Positions 53,977 through 63,267 are shown, numbered from the stretch's first letter. The stretch is 64,000 nucleotides of DNA from Nitrincola iocasae (GCF_008727795.1 NZ_CP044222.1:1178001-1242000), one strand, 5' to 3'. A program made the numbers and translations. Notes: generated by a model not told the origin, from the sequence alone.

Positions 53977-54443
53977 TTGTTTATAACCCGCAACATCCAG
54001 GCGGTTTTTTCGTGCACACGCATGCGGTCAGAAGCCAGTGCTGCGGTGGACTCATCATCAGCGCCTTGGGCGTGTTTCAGTACATCACGGCAGGTTCTGA
54101 CGACAGTTTCGTGGCTCTGGGTGAGGATATCCACCATCTCTTTAGCTGCTGGCACGCCTTCAACTTCTTTAATGTTGCTCAAGCGCACAAACTCTTTGTA
54201 GGTGCCTGGTGCGGCAACATCCAGCGTACGTATACGTTCAGCAATATCATCTACAGCTACTGCCAGTTCGGTATAATGCTCTTCAAACATCAGGTGCAGT
54301 TCGCGAAATTGCGGACCAGTCACATTCCAGTGAAAATTATGTGTTTGCAAATACAGTGTGTAGGTGTCAGCCAGCAGGTGCTTCAGGCTTTCAGCAATGG
54401 TTTCACGGTCTGCTTTGTTTATACCGATATCCATGTTGGTCAT
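53973..54443 (-). CDS. dps: Dps-family ferritin-like DNA protection protein
   Basis: 156 residues. The ferroxidase ligands at the dimer interface are present in LYLQTHNFHWNVTGPQFRELHLMFEEHY and AVDDIAERIRTLD (His, His, Asp, Glu). The protein stores iron using hydrogen peroxide and may coat DNA. It has no long Lys-rich N-terminal tail, so DNA binding could be weak. The C-terminus VINK is immediately followed by a REP sequence that supplies the stop. Confidence 0.94.
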   Translation of the reverse strand: MTNMDIGINKADRETIAESLKHLLADTYTLYLQTHNFHWNVTGPQFRELHLMFEEHYTELAVAVDDIAERIRTLDVAAPGTYKEFVRLSNIKEVEGVPAAKEMVDILTQSHETVVRTCRDVLKHAQGADDESTAALASDRMRVHEKTAWMLRVINK

Positions 54444-54603
54444 AGTTAACTCCTTAACAGGTTGTCTTGTTTCCAGCCATGTGGCTGTTGTATCTATATT
54501 AACAGTTTAGCGTGAATTTTGAGTGAATGCCGATCTATGGCAATAATTTAAGTTTATACTCTTGATAGTAAATTTATATCTACAGACGCGTCTCGGAGGC
54601 TGT

Positions 54604-56073
54604 ATGGGAAAAGAAACGGAACTGAAGCTGTCATTGCCTGTGTCATCTGTGTCGGCTCTCCGGGCTCACCCGTTGCTGCAGATTGCTGAGCCTGTTGGAC
54701 CTGTCAAAACGCTGGATAATACCTACTTTGATACTTCTGATCTGTTGCTGCATCAGCAGCGAGTGGCTTTGCGAACACGGCAGCAGGGTGATATCTGGCT
54801 ACAAACGATCAAATGTGCTTCAGTGTCAGTGGGTGGGTTGAGTCAGCGCCCGGAATGGGAAAAACCTTATACCGGTGAATTCGACTTTACGGATATAGAA
54901 CTGAAGCCGGTACGGAAGATGCTGCAAAAGCTTCAGCCGCAGTTGCAACCGGTGTTCACTACGCTGTTTAATCGCGAAACGTTGTTTCTGAAAATGGATT
55001 CTGGTGCCGAAGTACTGCTGATGCTGGATCAGGGCGATATTCTTGCTCAGGGAGGGAGGCTGCCGATTTGCGAACTGGAGCTTGAGTTGGTATCAGGTCA
55101 ACCGGGGGAATTGCTGCATCTGGCTGTTGACTTGGCAGAGACGTTGCCCTTGATGCCCAGCGATATATCTAAAGCTGAGCGTGGTTATAAGTTGTTCAAC
55201 GGCGAAACCGATGGCCCAATGAAAATGCCTGCGGTGTTGTTGCATAAGCATCAGACTCCCTTGGCCGCGTTTAAAGCCCTGGCGTTTGCCTGCATTGCTC
55301 AGTGGCAGGGTAACGCTGGTGGTGCGGCAAATAGCGATGATCCGGAGTTTGTGCATCAGTTACGTATCAGCCAGCGTCGGCTCAGAGCCTTGTTGCGCCT
55401 GTTTAAACCGATTCTTCCGCAAGACTGGTTTGTATACTGGAACAAGACTCTGGCTGATAATGCCCGGCTTTTTTCTGAAGTGCGGGATCTGGATGTCATG
55501 AGTGATGAGCTATTGCCCGCATTGCGTCTTTTGCCTGAAACAGATCATTGGCATTTTCCTGAGTTGCATCAACTGGTGATCAAGCAGCGTGATCTGGCAA
55601 GACATGCCTTGATGGAACATCCCGATTTACAGCGCCAGGGACGCTTGATTTTGATGCTGGTGACCGAGCTACATGCGCTGGAATCACCTGATCATGAAGA
55701 TGAAACCCTAAAGTCGTTTGTGAAACAGCAACTGAAATCCTTGCGGCAGCGGGTTCATAAACGCTATCGAAAAGCACTCAAAGGTGATCTGGCCGATTTG
55801 CATCAACTCCGTATCGCCTTGAAACCTCTGCGCTATGCTCTGGAGTTTTTTATGACGATACTGCCTGCTGGTAAAACCCTGCCCGAATACGATTCTGTAG
55901 TGACGGCAGTACGGGCGCTGGGTCAGGTGAATGATATGGCGATGGCAAGTCGGATACTGACCGGACTGACGTCGGCAGATACCAGCTTGCAAACCGCACA
56001 GGCGTATATGGCGGGATTACAGAGTGCCCGGCTGGAAGACCAGCGCAAGATCGCATTGCGGGCATTGAAGTGA
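54604..56073 (+). CDS. CYTH-CHAD domain protein (inorganic triphosphatase YgiF-like)
   Basis: 489 residues from ATG 54604 (GGAGG 5 bases upstream; the open frame starts earlier at 54562). The CYTH domain (1-200) opens with the diagnostic ExExK motif (ETELKLSL) and has TYFDTSDLLL and alternating charged tunnel residues. The CHAD domain (about 215-489) has HQLRISQRRLRALLRLF and LHQLRIALKPLRYALEFF with conserved His residues that bind polyphosphate. It should hydrolyse triphosphate or polyphosphate. Monocistronic. Confidence 0.9.
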   Translation: MGKETELKLSLPVSSVSALRAHPLLQIAEPVGPVKTLDNTYFDTSDLLLHQQRVALRTRQQGDIWLQTIKCASVSVGGLSQRPEWEKPYTGEFDFTDIELKPVRKMLQKLQPQLQPVFTTLFNRETLFLKMDSGAEVLLMLDQGDILAQGGRLPICELELELVSGQPGELLHLAVDLAETLPLMPSDISKAERGYKLFNGETDGPMKMPAVLLHKHQTPLAAFKALAFACIAQWQGNAGGAANSDDPEFVHQLRISQRRLRALLRLFKPILPQDWFVYWNKTLADNARLFSEVRDLDVMSDELLPALRLLPETDHWHFPELHQLVIKQRDLARHALMEHPDLQRQGRLILMLVTELHALESPDHEDETLKSFVKQQLKSLRQRVHKRYRKALKGDLADLHQLRIALKPLRYALEFFMTILPAGKTLPEYDSVVTAVRALGQVNDMAMASRILTGLTSADTSLQTAQAYMAGLQSARLEDQRKIALRALK

Positions 56074-56087
56074 AACTGAAGTAAAAC

Positions 56088-56127
56088 GGGCTCCTGCTTC
56101 TGCAAACACCGGAGAATGCAGGAGCCC
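56088..56127. terminator. Bidirectional hairpin between convergent genes
   Basis: GGGCTCCTGC (56088-56097) pairs with GCAGGAGCCC (56118-56127). Read on the minus strand the stem is followed by GTTTTAC, so it mainly ends the ETF-quinone oxidoreductase transcript. The stem ends resemble the REP family (GGCTCCT/AGGAGCC). Confidence 0.65.
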
Positions 56128-56147
56128 AATGTCAGGAGTTACACCCC

Positions 56148-57797
56148 TTACATGTTTGGATAGTTTGGACCACCGCCGCCTTCGGGGGTTACCCAGGTGA
56201 TGTTTTGTGCCGGGTCTTTAATATCACAAGTCTTACAGTGAACGCAGTTAGAAAAGTTGATCTGGAACCTCGGGCCGCTGCTTTCTTCAATGACTTCATA
56301 AACGCCGGCTGGGCAATAACGCTGTGCCGGTTCACCATATTTTGGCAGGTTGTCACGAATCGGCAGGTCTGGATCGGTCAGGCGTAAATGGCAAGGCTGA
56401 TCCTCTTCATGACTGGCATTGGATAAATACACCGATGAGAGCTTGTCAAATGACAACTTACCGTCAGGTTTAGGGTATTCCAGCTTCTTGGACTCGGCCG
56501 CAGGCTTCAGCATTTCATGATCTTTATGCAGATCATGCAAGGTCAGTGGAATCTTGCCGACAAAGATATTCTGGTCGATAAAGTTAAACGTACCACCCAG
56601 GAACGTACCGTATTTATGCATGGCTGGGCCAAAATTACGGCCACGATACAGTTCATCATATAGCCAGGAGTTCTGATAGCTCTGCTCGAACTGGGTCAGA
56701 TCCTTACCACCTTCATCACCTTCTTTCAGCGCATCGGCAATTACTTCTGCTGCCAGCATGCCGGATTTCATGCCGGTATGAATACCTTTGATCTTGGCAA
56801 AGTTCAGTGTGCCGGCATTACAGCCGAGTATAAACGCGCCAGGCATAGTCATTTTTGGCAGGCAGTTCAGACCGCCTTTGGTTATGGCACGAGCTCCGTA
56901 AGCAACGCGGGTACCACCTTCCAGATATTGCTTCACTTCTGGATGGTGCTTGAAGCGTTGGAACTCATCGAAAGGGCTGAGCCAGGGGTTGGAATAGTTA
57001 AGGTCAACAATCAGACCGACTTCCACCTGGTTGCCTTCATCGTGGTAAAGGAAGAAGCCACCGCCGGCACCGTCTGTCAGTGGCCAGCCAGAGCCATGCA
57101 CTACCAAGCCAGGCTTACTTTTAGCAGGATCGATATCCCAGAGTTCCTTGATGCCGATGGCATAGTGCTGGGGATCTTTGCCTTTATCCAGCTCAAATCG
57201 TTCCAGCAGCTGTTTACCTAAGTGACCGCGGACACCTTCAGTAAACAGCGTATATTTGGCATGCAACTCCATTCCCTGTGTATAGCTATCCTTGGGTTCG
57301 CCATCAGCACCGATACCCATATCACCGGTGGCGATACCTTTAACGCTGCCATCTTCATGATAAAGGATTTCAGATGCTGGGAAGCCTGGGAAGACTTCCA
57401 CACCCAGTGCTTCAGCTTGCTCGCCCATCCAGCGGGTGACATTGGCCAGGCTGACAATATAGTTGCCCTTGTTGTGCATCGGCTTGGGAACTGCAAATCC
57501 GGGCAGTTTAATGCCTTTGGTTTCGTTCAGCAGTAAAAAGGTATCTTCACTGGTAACTTTACAGGAAATAGGTGCTTCGCGTTCCTGCCAGTCGGGAAAC
57601 AGTTCATCCAGCGCACGTGTTTCCATAACCGCGCCGGAGAGAATGTGTGCACCGACTTCGGAACCTTTTTCTACGACACAGACCGTCAGTTCCTGCTCTT
57701 GTTCCTGGGCTTTCTGCATCAGGCGGCAGGCCGCCGATAAACCGGTGACACCTGCACCGACGATGACGACATCAAACTCCATCGATTCACGTTCCAC
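56148..57797 (-). CDS. Electron transfer flavoprotein-ubiquinone oxidoreductase
   Basis: 549 residues. It passes electrons from reduced ETF to the quinone pool at the inner membrane. N-terminal FAD motif VVIVGAGVTGLSAACRLMQKA; C-terminal [4Fe-4S] cluster Cys residues in YCPAGVYE and NCVHCKTCDIKDP, ending in the usual GGGGPNYPNM. The GTG start at 57797 is chosen because AAGGAG lies 8 bases upstream; an internal ATG (57782) would also begin near the FAD motif. Divergent from etfBA, with 341 bases of shared upstream region. Confidence 0.97.
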   Translation of the reverse strand: MERESMEFDVVIVGAGVTGLSAACRLMQKAQEQEQELTVCVVEKGSEVGAHILSGAVMETRALDELFPDWQEREAPISCKVTSEDTFLLLNETKGIKLPGFAVPKPMHNKGNYIVSLANVTRWMGEQAEALGVEVFPGFPASEILYHEDGSVKGIATGDMGIGADGEPKDSYTQGMELHAKYTLFTEGVRGHLGKQLLERFELDKGKDPQHYAIGIKELWDIDPAKSKPGLVVHGSGWPLTDGAGGGFFLYHDEGNQVEVGLIVDLNYSNPWLSPFDEFQRFKHHPEVKQYLEGGTRVAYGARAITKGGLNCLPKMTMPGAFILGCNAGTLNFAKIKGIHTGMKSGMLAAEVIADALKEGDEGGKDLTQFEQSYQNSWLYDELYRGRNFGPAMHKYGTFLGGTFNFIDQNIFVGKIPLTLHDLHKDHEMLKPAAESKKLEYPKPDGKLSFDKLSSVYLSNASHEEDQPCHLRLTDPDLPIRDNLPKYGEPAQRYCPAGVYEVIEESSGPRFQINFSNCVHCKTCDIKDPAQNITWVTPEGGGGPNYPNM

Positions 57798-57848
57798 AGT
57801 TCTGGCTCCTTATATTATTTTCAGACAGGTTAATTATAGCCTTACAGG

Positions 57849-57868
57849 GTGTTCAAACTTTAGAACAC
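57849..57868. promoter_or_regulatory. Inverted repeat upstream of ETF-quinone oxidoreductase
   Basis: GTGTTC-AAACTTTA-GAACAC is a perfect 6+8+6 repeat about 50 bases before the GTG start. Fatty-acid regulators of the PsrA/FadR type control ETF genes in some gammaproteobacteria, so a site for such a repressor is possible. The rest of 57869-58138 is AT-rich promoter sequence for etfB with no other feature I can support. Confidence 0.4.
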
Positions 57869-58138
57869 TTTCAACAAATGATGCCCTCAGTATGCCCTTT
57901 TTTGTTAGTTTTTGGTTACATCCAGGGCAATAAACAGTTGCAGTGCAGCAAAAAAGCATCAACTGCCGGTTCATTCCCCTCAGTTTACCTGAGTTGTAAC
58001 GGAATTAATGTTTAGTAGTATAAGTGAAAACCCTTATTTGATAAAATTTTCTTATAGCCACGCGGTTATGGTGCTCACAGTGATTTCTGCTATAGTCCGA
58101 TGTGGATTCAGATCGGTAAAACTGAAGGAAATAAATAA

Positions 58139-58888
58139 ATGAAGGTACTAGTTACGGTCAAACGTGTGATCGACTATAACGTGAAAGTGCGCGTCAAAGC
58201 GGACAACACGGATGTCGACCTGAAAAATGTCAAAATGGCAGTCAACCCGTTTTGCGAAATCGCCGTTGAGCAAGCTGTGCGGTTGAAAGAAGCGGGTAAG
58301 GCTTCTGAAGTGATTGTCGTGTCCATGGGACCTCAGAATGCACAGGAACAGCTGCGTACGGCCCTTGCTATGGGTGCGGATCGGGCGATTCTGGTCAAGT
58401 CTGAAGAGGCTCTGGAATCTCTGACAGTGGCGAAGATTTTGGCAAAAATCATTGAAGAAGAGCAGCCGGGCCTGGTGATCATGGGTAAACAGTCCATCGA
58501 TACCGACAATAATCAGACCGGTCAGATGCTGGCGGCTTTGACGGGTATGTCGCAGGGCACGTTTATTTCAGGTCTTGAATTGAGTGACACTGAAGCACAG
58601 GTTGTGCGTGAAATTGACGGAGGTCTGCAGACCCTGGCGGTCAAACTGCCAGCAATACTCACCGTGGATCTGCGCTTGAACGAACCCCGTTATGCCTCAC
58701 TTCCCAATATCATGAAAGCCAAGAAAAAACCGCTGGATACCAAATCACCGGAAGACTATGGCGTTGAAGTGAAAGCGAACACCAAACTGCTAAAAGTCGA
58801 GCCACCGGCTGAACGTCAGGCAGGTATTAAGGTAGCCAGCGTCGCTGAGCTGGTCGACAAACTGAAAAACGAAGCGAAGGTGATCTGA
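58139..58888 (+). CDS. etfB: Electron transfer flavoprotein beta subunit
   Basis: 249 residues. Starts MKVLVTVKRVIDYNVKVRVK, the usual EtfB beginning, with the AMP-binding region MGKQSIDTDNNQTGQMLAALTG and the signature VKLPAILTVDLRLNEPRYASLPNIMKAKKKP, which includes the acyl-CoA dehydrogenase recognition segment. Coupled to etfA (TGATG overlap). Confidence 0.97.
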   Translation: MKVLVTVKRVIDYNVKVRVKADNTDVDLKNVKMAVNPFCEIAVEQAVRLKEAGKASEVIVVSMGPQNAQEQLRTALAMGADRAILVKSEEALESLTVAKILAKIIEEEQPGLVIMGKQSIDTDNNQTGQMLAALTGMSQGTFISGLELSDTEAQVVREIDGGLQTLAVKLPAILTVDLRLNEPRYASLPNIMKAKKKPLDTKSPEDYGVEVKANTKLLKVEPPAERQAGIKVASVAELVDKLKNEAKVI

Positions 58889-59817
58889 TGGCTATTTTAC
58901 TGATTGCTGAACATGATAATGCGCTGTTGAAATCAGCGACCCTGTCTACCGTCACAGCGGCCACCCAAATTGGTGGCGATATTGACCTGCTGGTCGTGGG
59001 TAATGGCTGTGCTGCTGCGGCTGATGCGGCGGCGAAGGTGCCAGGTGTACGTAAGGTACTGTTGGCTGATAATGCCGTTTATGATCATGAGATTGCAGAA
59101 AACGTAGCGGCGCTGATTAAAGAGATCGCCGCTGACTACAGCCACATTCTGGCACCAGCGACTACTAACGGTAAAAACTTCATGCCGCGTGTTGCAGCAC
59201 TGCTGGATGTAGGACAGATTTCTGAAATCATGTCGGTAGAGTCTGCCGATACTTTCAAACGTCCGATTTATGCCGGTAATGCGATTGCAACGGTTCAGTC
59301 TCTGGATGCTGTCAAAGTGATCACCGTGCGCGGTACTTCATTTGATCCAGCCGCAATCGAAGGTGGATCGGCGAGTGTTGAAAGCCTGTCTCAGGTGACC
59401 GATACCGGTTTGAGCCGTTTGGTTTCTGAAGAACTGGCGCAGTCTGATCGCCCTGAACTGACGACCGCTAAGATCATCGTTTCCGGTGGTCGTGGTATGG
59501 GCGATAAAGCCCATTTTGAAATGTTGGAAACGCTGGCGGATAAACTCGGTGCCGCCGTAGGTGCAACTCGTGCAGCGGTAGATGCTGGTTTTGTTGCCAA
59601 TGACTATCAGATAGGTCAAACCGGTAAGGTGGTCGCACCTGAGCTGTATATTGGTGTGGGCTTATCCGGAGCCATCCAGCATTTGGCCGGTATGAAAGAC
59701 TCCAAGGTGATTGTTGCCATCAATAAAGATGAAGATGCACCTATCTTCCAGGTCGCGGACTATGGTTTGGTCGCTGATCTGTTTGAGGCTGTACCTGAGT
59801 TGGAAAAATCGCTCTGA
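58888..59817 (+). CDS. etfA: Electron transfer flavoprotein alpha subunit
   Basis: 309 residues. The FAD-binding C-terminal half shows the signature AAVGATRAAVDAGF, QIGQTGKVVAPELYIGVGLSGAIQHLAGM and VAINKDEDAPIFQVADYG. Forms the heterodimer with EtfB, accepts electrons from the acyl-CoA dehydrogenases and delivers them to the divergently encoded quinone oxidoreductase. End of operon. Confidence 0.97.
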   Translation: MAILLIAEHDNALLKSATLSTVTAATQIGGDIDLLVVGNGCAAAADAAAKVPGVRKVLLADNAVYDHEIAENVAALIKEIAADYSHILAPATTNGKNFMPRVAALLDVGQISEIMSVESADTFKRPIYAGNAIATVQSLDAVKVITVRGTSFDPAAIEGGSASVESLSQVTDTGLSRLVSEELAQSDRPELTTAKIIVSGGRGMGDKAHFEMLETLADKLGAAVGATRAAVDAGFVANDYQIGQTGKVVAPELYIGVGLSGAIQHLAGMKDSKVIVAINKDEDAPIFQVADYGLVADLFEAVPELEKSL

Positions 59818-59829
59818 CTGTGGTCTTAT

Positions 59830-59936
59830 GGGATGGTGGTTTCACTTTACTGTGACACGCTTTCATCATCCCTGATTCGCTCGGCTGCCGCCTTCCCTGG
59901 CGGCAGACGGTCACATCAAAGCGATACCACCATCCC
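59830..59936. repeat. Long imperfect inverted repeat (107 bases) with inner hairpin
   Basis: GGGATGGTGGT (59830-59840) is repeated inverted at 59926-59936, and the pairing continues inward with few mismatches (TCACTTTACTGTGAC against the reverse of GTCACATCAAAGCGA), about 24 of 29 positions. In the centre CTGCCGCC-TTCCCT-GGCGGCAG (59885-59906) forms a perfect 8-bp hairpin. It directly follows etfA and could be a terminator region or a small non-autonomous mobile repeat. Confidence 0.55.
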
Positions 59937-60441
59937 GCCGAACCTCTGTGCCAGTCCTAATATTACCCTTTCTACATTAATCATATTCAGCTTATGTGGA
60001 ATTAATATCAAAGCCCGATAAACTACAACTGGGTAAGCTTAGGTAATGCTTAATCACCGGTTTCTATGAGTCAGCTCAACAAGCTGCCGTTTGATCTATT
60101 GACGCTGTACACTAAAAAAATTAAGCTCTGGTCCCAGAAGTAAGGACCATTTCTGCAGGTAATAATCAAAATACGACAAGGAGATAGTCATGCCGTTTCC
60201 CAGACTGAATCACACTGGCCCCAAACAGTTTTTATTTCAAGGCCAAACCTGTATCCCCTCGACTCAGAGGGCCCCTTGCTCCTTTTCAATTATTACGACT
60301 ACCACAACCAGCAACCTGTCACACGACTGGATGTTTTTTGTTCGTACCCAAAGCATCAACATAAACAGCTCAAAAATCTGTTTTTACTGACTCGCATAGT
60401 AAATAGCACAACGTGAATGGAATGCTTGATAAGGGATTACT
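59937..60441 (+). other. Intergenic region before the T6SS cargo genes
   Basis: There is a promoter-like pair TTGACG (60099) and TAAGCT (60122) 17 bases apart. A strong ribosome site AAGGAGA precedes an ATG at 60190 that opens a 66-codon frame (MPFPRLNHTGPKQFLFQG...). The product is low-complexity and unrecognised; the Met-Pro-x-Pro start recalls Hcp, so it may be a decayed hcp start, but I cannot support that. Nothing else is visible. Confidence 0.3.
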
Positions 60442-60546
60442 ATGGCTCTCTTTACCCAACAGGACAGGCTCCTGGCTATCGATACCCCTCTGGTCGAAGA
60501 ATGCCCCAAATGTAAGAACTCTTCGACCGACAAGGTGACTCCATGA
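60442..60546 (+). pseudogene. vgrG reduced to 34 codons by internal deletion
   Basis: ATG 60442 with AAGGGA upstream encodes MALFTQQDRLLAIDTPL, the typical N-terminus of VgrG spike proteins, then VEECPKCKNSSTDKVTP and a stop. The second half, with its CPKC pair, looks like a VgrG C-terminal tail, so roughly 600 or more codons appear to have been removed in frame. The stop overlaps the DUF4123 gene start (ATGA), as is usual for intact vgrG-adaptor pairs. Confidence 0.65.
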
Positions 60547-61826
60547 ATTCATTCCTTGGTCATTGCTACGCCTCGCGCGCGGATGAACAGGTTCATCTGG
60601 TTGCGGCGGTATTTTGCGCGGATCGAAATGACTATGAAACAATGGTCGCGGAGGCGCTGCGTGCGCAGGGGTATCAGTTTTACTGGACTGATGATGTCCT
60701 GCCTGCTCTTTCTTGGGTAGCGCGATATCCAGCAGCGGGGGGCGCAGTATTAGCACGCTCGGTGAATGAAGAGCAGCGCGTCGCACTTGGACCGATGACC
60801 GTGCAAGCTGGCTCAGACGATGCGACAGCACAAGACCAGAGCTGGCTTCAGATCGAAGAGATTGGCCTCATCACACCGCTGGATGCACAATTTGGTGTGT
60901 ACCCGAAGAAGAATGTACCCGATGCGCTGTACGAAGCGCTGTTCGGCCAGCTCGACCCAACCGAGGCTGAACGTACCGAATTTGGCGACGACACCCCGCC
61001 GCTGGCCACCTATGCCGTGCTGGACGCGGCCAAGATGCCGTATTTACTGACCAGCCTGCTGGAGAGCTCTGACCTGCAGTATCGGTCGCTGTTTCAGGGC
61101 GAGGCACAATACGAACTGGCCGAGCACGCACCCTATCTGGTGGAACTAACCGAGGACAGTGACTTCACCCGTCGCCTGTTCACTGGCCCTGAAGGACTGT
61201 GCGGGCTGTGGGAGAGAGAACTCGGCATATTCCTGCGCTCCCGAACCGGATTTGAGGCGCTGCGCAAGCATCTGCGCAAATTCACCAAGGTGCAGGGTGA
61301 AGACGGGAAATGGTTTTATTTCAGGTTTTGGGAGGGGGCATACCTGCGTGGTTTTTGCGAAAATCTGGATCATCAAATGGCCAGCAATATGTTGTCGATA
61401 AATGGCAGCCCAATAAGAATCCTGGCCACACTTCGCCGGAATTCTTACATATTATGTCTGAAGTCTTTGGCGGAGGCCCGACCTTTTGTGTTGTCTGGAG
61501 TTTTGCTACAAGACCTGCGTCAAGCGCGTGGAGAGGCCTTCTTGTGTGAAACCCTCACCTGGATGAAATCCCACTACGCTGATCTTCCTGCAGATGACGA
61601 AATCATGGCGTCGTTTAGGCGCGAGCTGCCATACCTTGAGAGCCTTGCCATACGGTCTGCCTATGCTATGCGTTACGCTCTGACCGGTTTTGTTTTACTT
61701 GGGGCTCGATACGAACCGTTTGATGAGCAAATGCGGAAAACACTTGAGCAGATCGACCGCGATGATGCTAAACGCGCAGAGGACTTTTTACGGATGGTCC
61801 AGACACAAATAAGGTCAAACATATGA
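60543..61826 (+). CDS. T6SS adaptor (DUF4123) with extra N-terminal domain
   Basis: 427 residues. Residues about 150-275 match DUF4123 adaptors, which load effectors onto VgrG: YAVLDAAKMPYLLTSLLESS, YRSLFQGE, LAEHAPYLVEL, LRKHLRKFTKV and WFYFRFWEGAYL. An N-terminal segment of about 140 residues (MNSFLGHCYASRADEQVHLV...) and a helical C-terminus are not part of the core. The gene overlaps both the vgrG remnant and the effector gene by 4 bases, so one transcript is translated in series. It therefore most likely escorts the downstream amidase. Confidence 0.8.
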   Translation: MNSFLGHCYASRADEQVHLVAAVFCADRNDYETMVAEALRAQGYQFYWTDDVLPALSWVARYPAAGGAVLARSVNEEQRVALGPMTVQAGSDDATAQDQSWLQIEEIGLITPLDAQFGVYPKKNVPDALYEALFGQLDPTEAERTEFGDDTPPLATYAVLDAAKMPYLLTSLLESSDLQYRSLFQGEAQYELAEHAPYLVELTEDSDFTRRLFTGPEGLCGLWERELGIFLRSRTGFEALRKHLRKFTKVQGEDGKWFYFRFWEGAYLRGFCENLDHQMASNMLSINGSPIRILATLRRNSYILCLKSLAEARPFVLSGVLLQDLRQARGEAFLCETLTWMKSHYADLPADDEIMASFRRELPYLESLAIRSAYAMRYALTGFVLLGARYEPFDEQMRKTLEQIDRDDAKRAEDFLRMVQTQIRSNI

Positions 61827-62689
61827 CGACTACAGAGATACTTCCTCCCAACGATGCTTCTCGACAGGACTTTGATGCGGTGGTCGCGCCCTGCTCAGGC
61901 GAGCTAACGGTTTCCCTGCATTATGGCAACGATGCGGATACCGTGCTGCCTTATATGCGCGACAGCCAAGTGCTGGTCGGTGGCGAAGTCACTGTGAAAA
62001 TTTCTGGACCGATTCGGCGAGAAGAGTCGACAACCACCGGAGAGGTTACGTTTTCCAATATCCCTTGTGGACAATACGTGATCGAAGCTATGTTTACGGG
62101 AACGGACGCGCTGGTGGAGAGAGCTTTGCTAGAGGTCGGTAGTACGCGGTGGGCTTTCGTCGAGAAGGTGAAATCGTTTGACGGTAAAATGTCGATGAGG
62201 CATGGAACCAACAAGTGCAATTTTTTCATTTACGATATGATTGAGCAAGTATATGGCAGCTCCCCTGCGTATACTTATGCTCGTCGGTGGAGCTGGCTCA
62301 GGGGTGATAACACGGTTCCGGCACTGGCGCGACATTGGGCTGAAGAGGATAACTCTGAATCCGATCCAACACCTGAATGGCAAAACATCCAATTTCAGAA
62401 CGGGCGCAATCCTGTATCGCCGGGATCAATTTTGGCGATTGAATCGCAAAGTGCGCTGGCATCCGGTCATGTTGGCATTATCACATATCCAGAGGACGGC
62501 CAGGGTCTTGCACAGGTGACCAACGCCTGTCATCACACTGTTGTAATTATGCAGGGCAAGACGATTTCGGCTAATGCTCGTCAGATAGTAAATAATGATT
62601 GGGGCTTTCGAACTAGTGAGGACGATGGCGAAAGAAGCATAAATTACCCATCGGCAGGAGTCGAAGTAAAGAATGAGGAAGAAAAGTGA
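61823..62689 (+). CDS. Putative T6SS peptidoglycan amidase/endopeptidase effector
   Basis: 288 residues, no signal peptide. Residues 1-115 look like a beta-sandwich (carboxypeptidase-regulatory/Ig-like) with GEVTFSNIPCGQYVIEA. Residues about 125-270 resemble NlpC/P60-like amidases of the Tae type: Cys132 in GTNKCNFFIYDMI and His216 in ASGHVGIITYP, the expected catalytic pair and spacing, plus PGSILAIE. Placed between a DUF4123 adaptor and a membrane-anchored small protein, it should be delivered to the target periplasm to cut peptide cross-links. Family assignment by motif only; activity unproven. Confidence 0.72.
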   Translation: MTTTEILPPNDASRQDFDAVVAPCSGELTVSLHYGNDADTVLPYMRDSQVLVGGEVTVKISGPIRREESTTTGEVTFSNIPCGQYVIEAMFTGTDALVERALLEVGSTRWAFVEKVKSFDGKMSMRHGTNKCNFFIYDMIEQVYGSSPAYTYARRWSWLRGDNTVPALARHWAEEDNSESDPTPEWQNIQFQNGRNPVSPGSILAIESQSALASGHVGIITYPEDGQGLAQVTNACHHTVVIMQGKTISANARQIVNNDWGFRTSEDDGERSINYPSAGVEVKNEEEK

Positions 62690-63267
62690 ATAAAAGAACT
62701 CTTGTCGTGCTTCTGATGGGATTGTTGATTGTCCTGTCTGGCATACTATGGAACATAACACAAGATCACAGTATCAGGAAGGTGGAGATGGAATACGAAG
62801 AGTTTAAGGCCTTGGCGGAGCAACATTTTTCAACGCGCTTTCCAGATGTCACGTTCAACTCTGCAAATACCGAATTTTTTCAGGAGATCAGGCAGAACCC
62901 CGCAGGGTGGAGCTTTCTGGTTCGACAGCTTGTCGCTGACCCATCGGTTGGAATTGGGATAAAAGCTGGAGCTTCTGCTGCCATGCTCGACTTGCCACCT
63001 GATCAACTGGCTGAGTTTCTGGAGTTTCTGCTGGCATTGACATATTCGGATCCAAATCTAATGAGCATCGCTGATTCCATTGCATTTAACAGTTTTCGAG
63101 GTGCGCTGGGCATTCGCCCAGGAATGCTCCCAGACGGCAGTATTTTTGATCATTCACATCGCCCAGCGGTGCGGCGTGTATTGCAACACATGTGGGAACA
63201 TCCCGCCTTCCCGCAAACGACCCGTGAAGGCGATAACCCTTTAACGGATCTCTTCCGAGGGCGGTGA
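62686..63267 (+). CDS. Candidate periplasmic immunity protein of the T6SS effector
   Basis: 193 residues starting with GTG, with GAGGAAG just upstream and a 4-base overlap with the effector stop. One N-terminal hydrophobic segment (LVVLLMGLLIVLSGILW) serves as signal or anchor; the rest is helical (EYEEFKALAEQHFSTRFPD..., LPPDQLAEFLEFLLALTY). Amidase effectors act in the periplasm, so the immunity protein is expected there, which fits. I do not recognise the family; the role is inferred from position and topology. Confidence 0.6.
   Translation: MNKRTLVVLLMGLLIVLSGILWNITQDHSIRKVEMEYEEFKALAEQHFSTRFPDVTFNSANTEFFQEIRQNPAGWSFLVRQLVADPSVGIGIKAGASAAMLDLPPDQLAEFLEFLLALTYSDPNLMSIADSIAFNSFRGALGIRPGMLPDGSIFDHSHRPAVRRVLQHMWEHPAFPQTTREGDNPLTDLFRGR

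Noticed and set aside
60190..60390. 66-codon frame with a strong ribosome site
   Set aside because: Low-complexity product without recognisable family; possible decayed hcp start, but not supportable as a gene.
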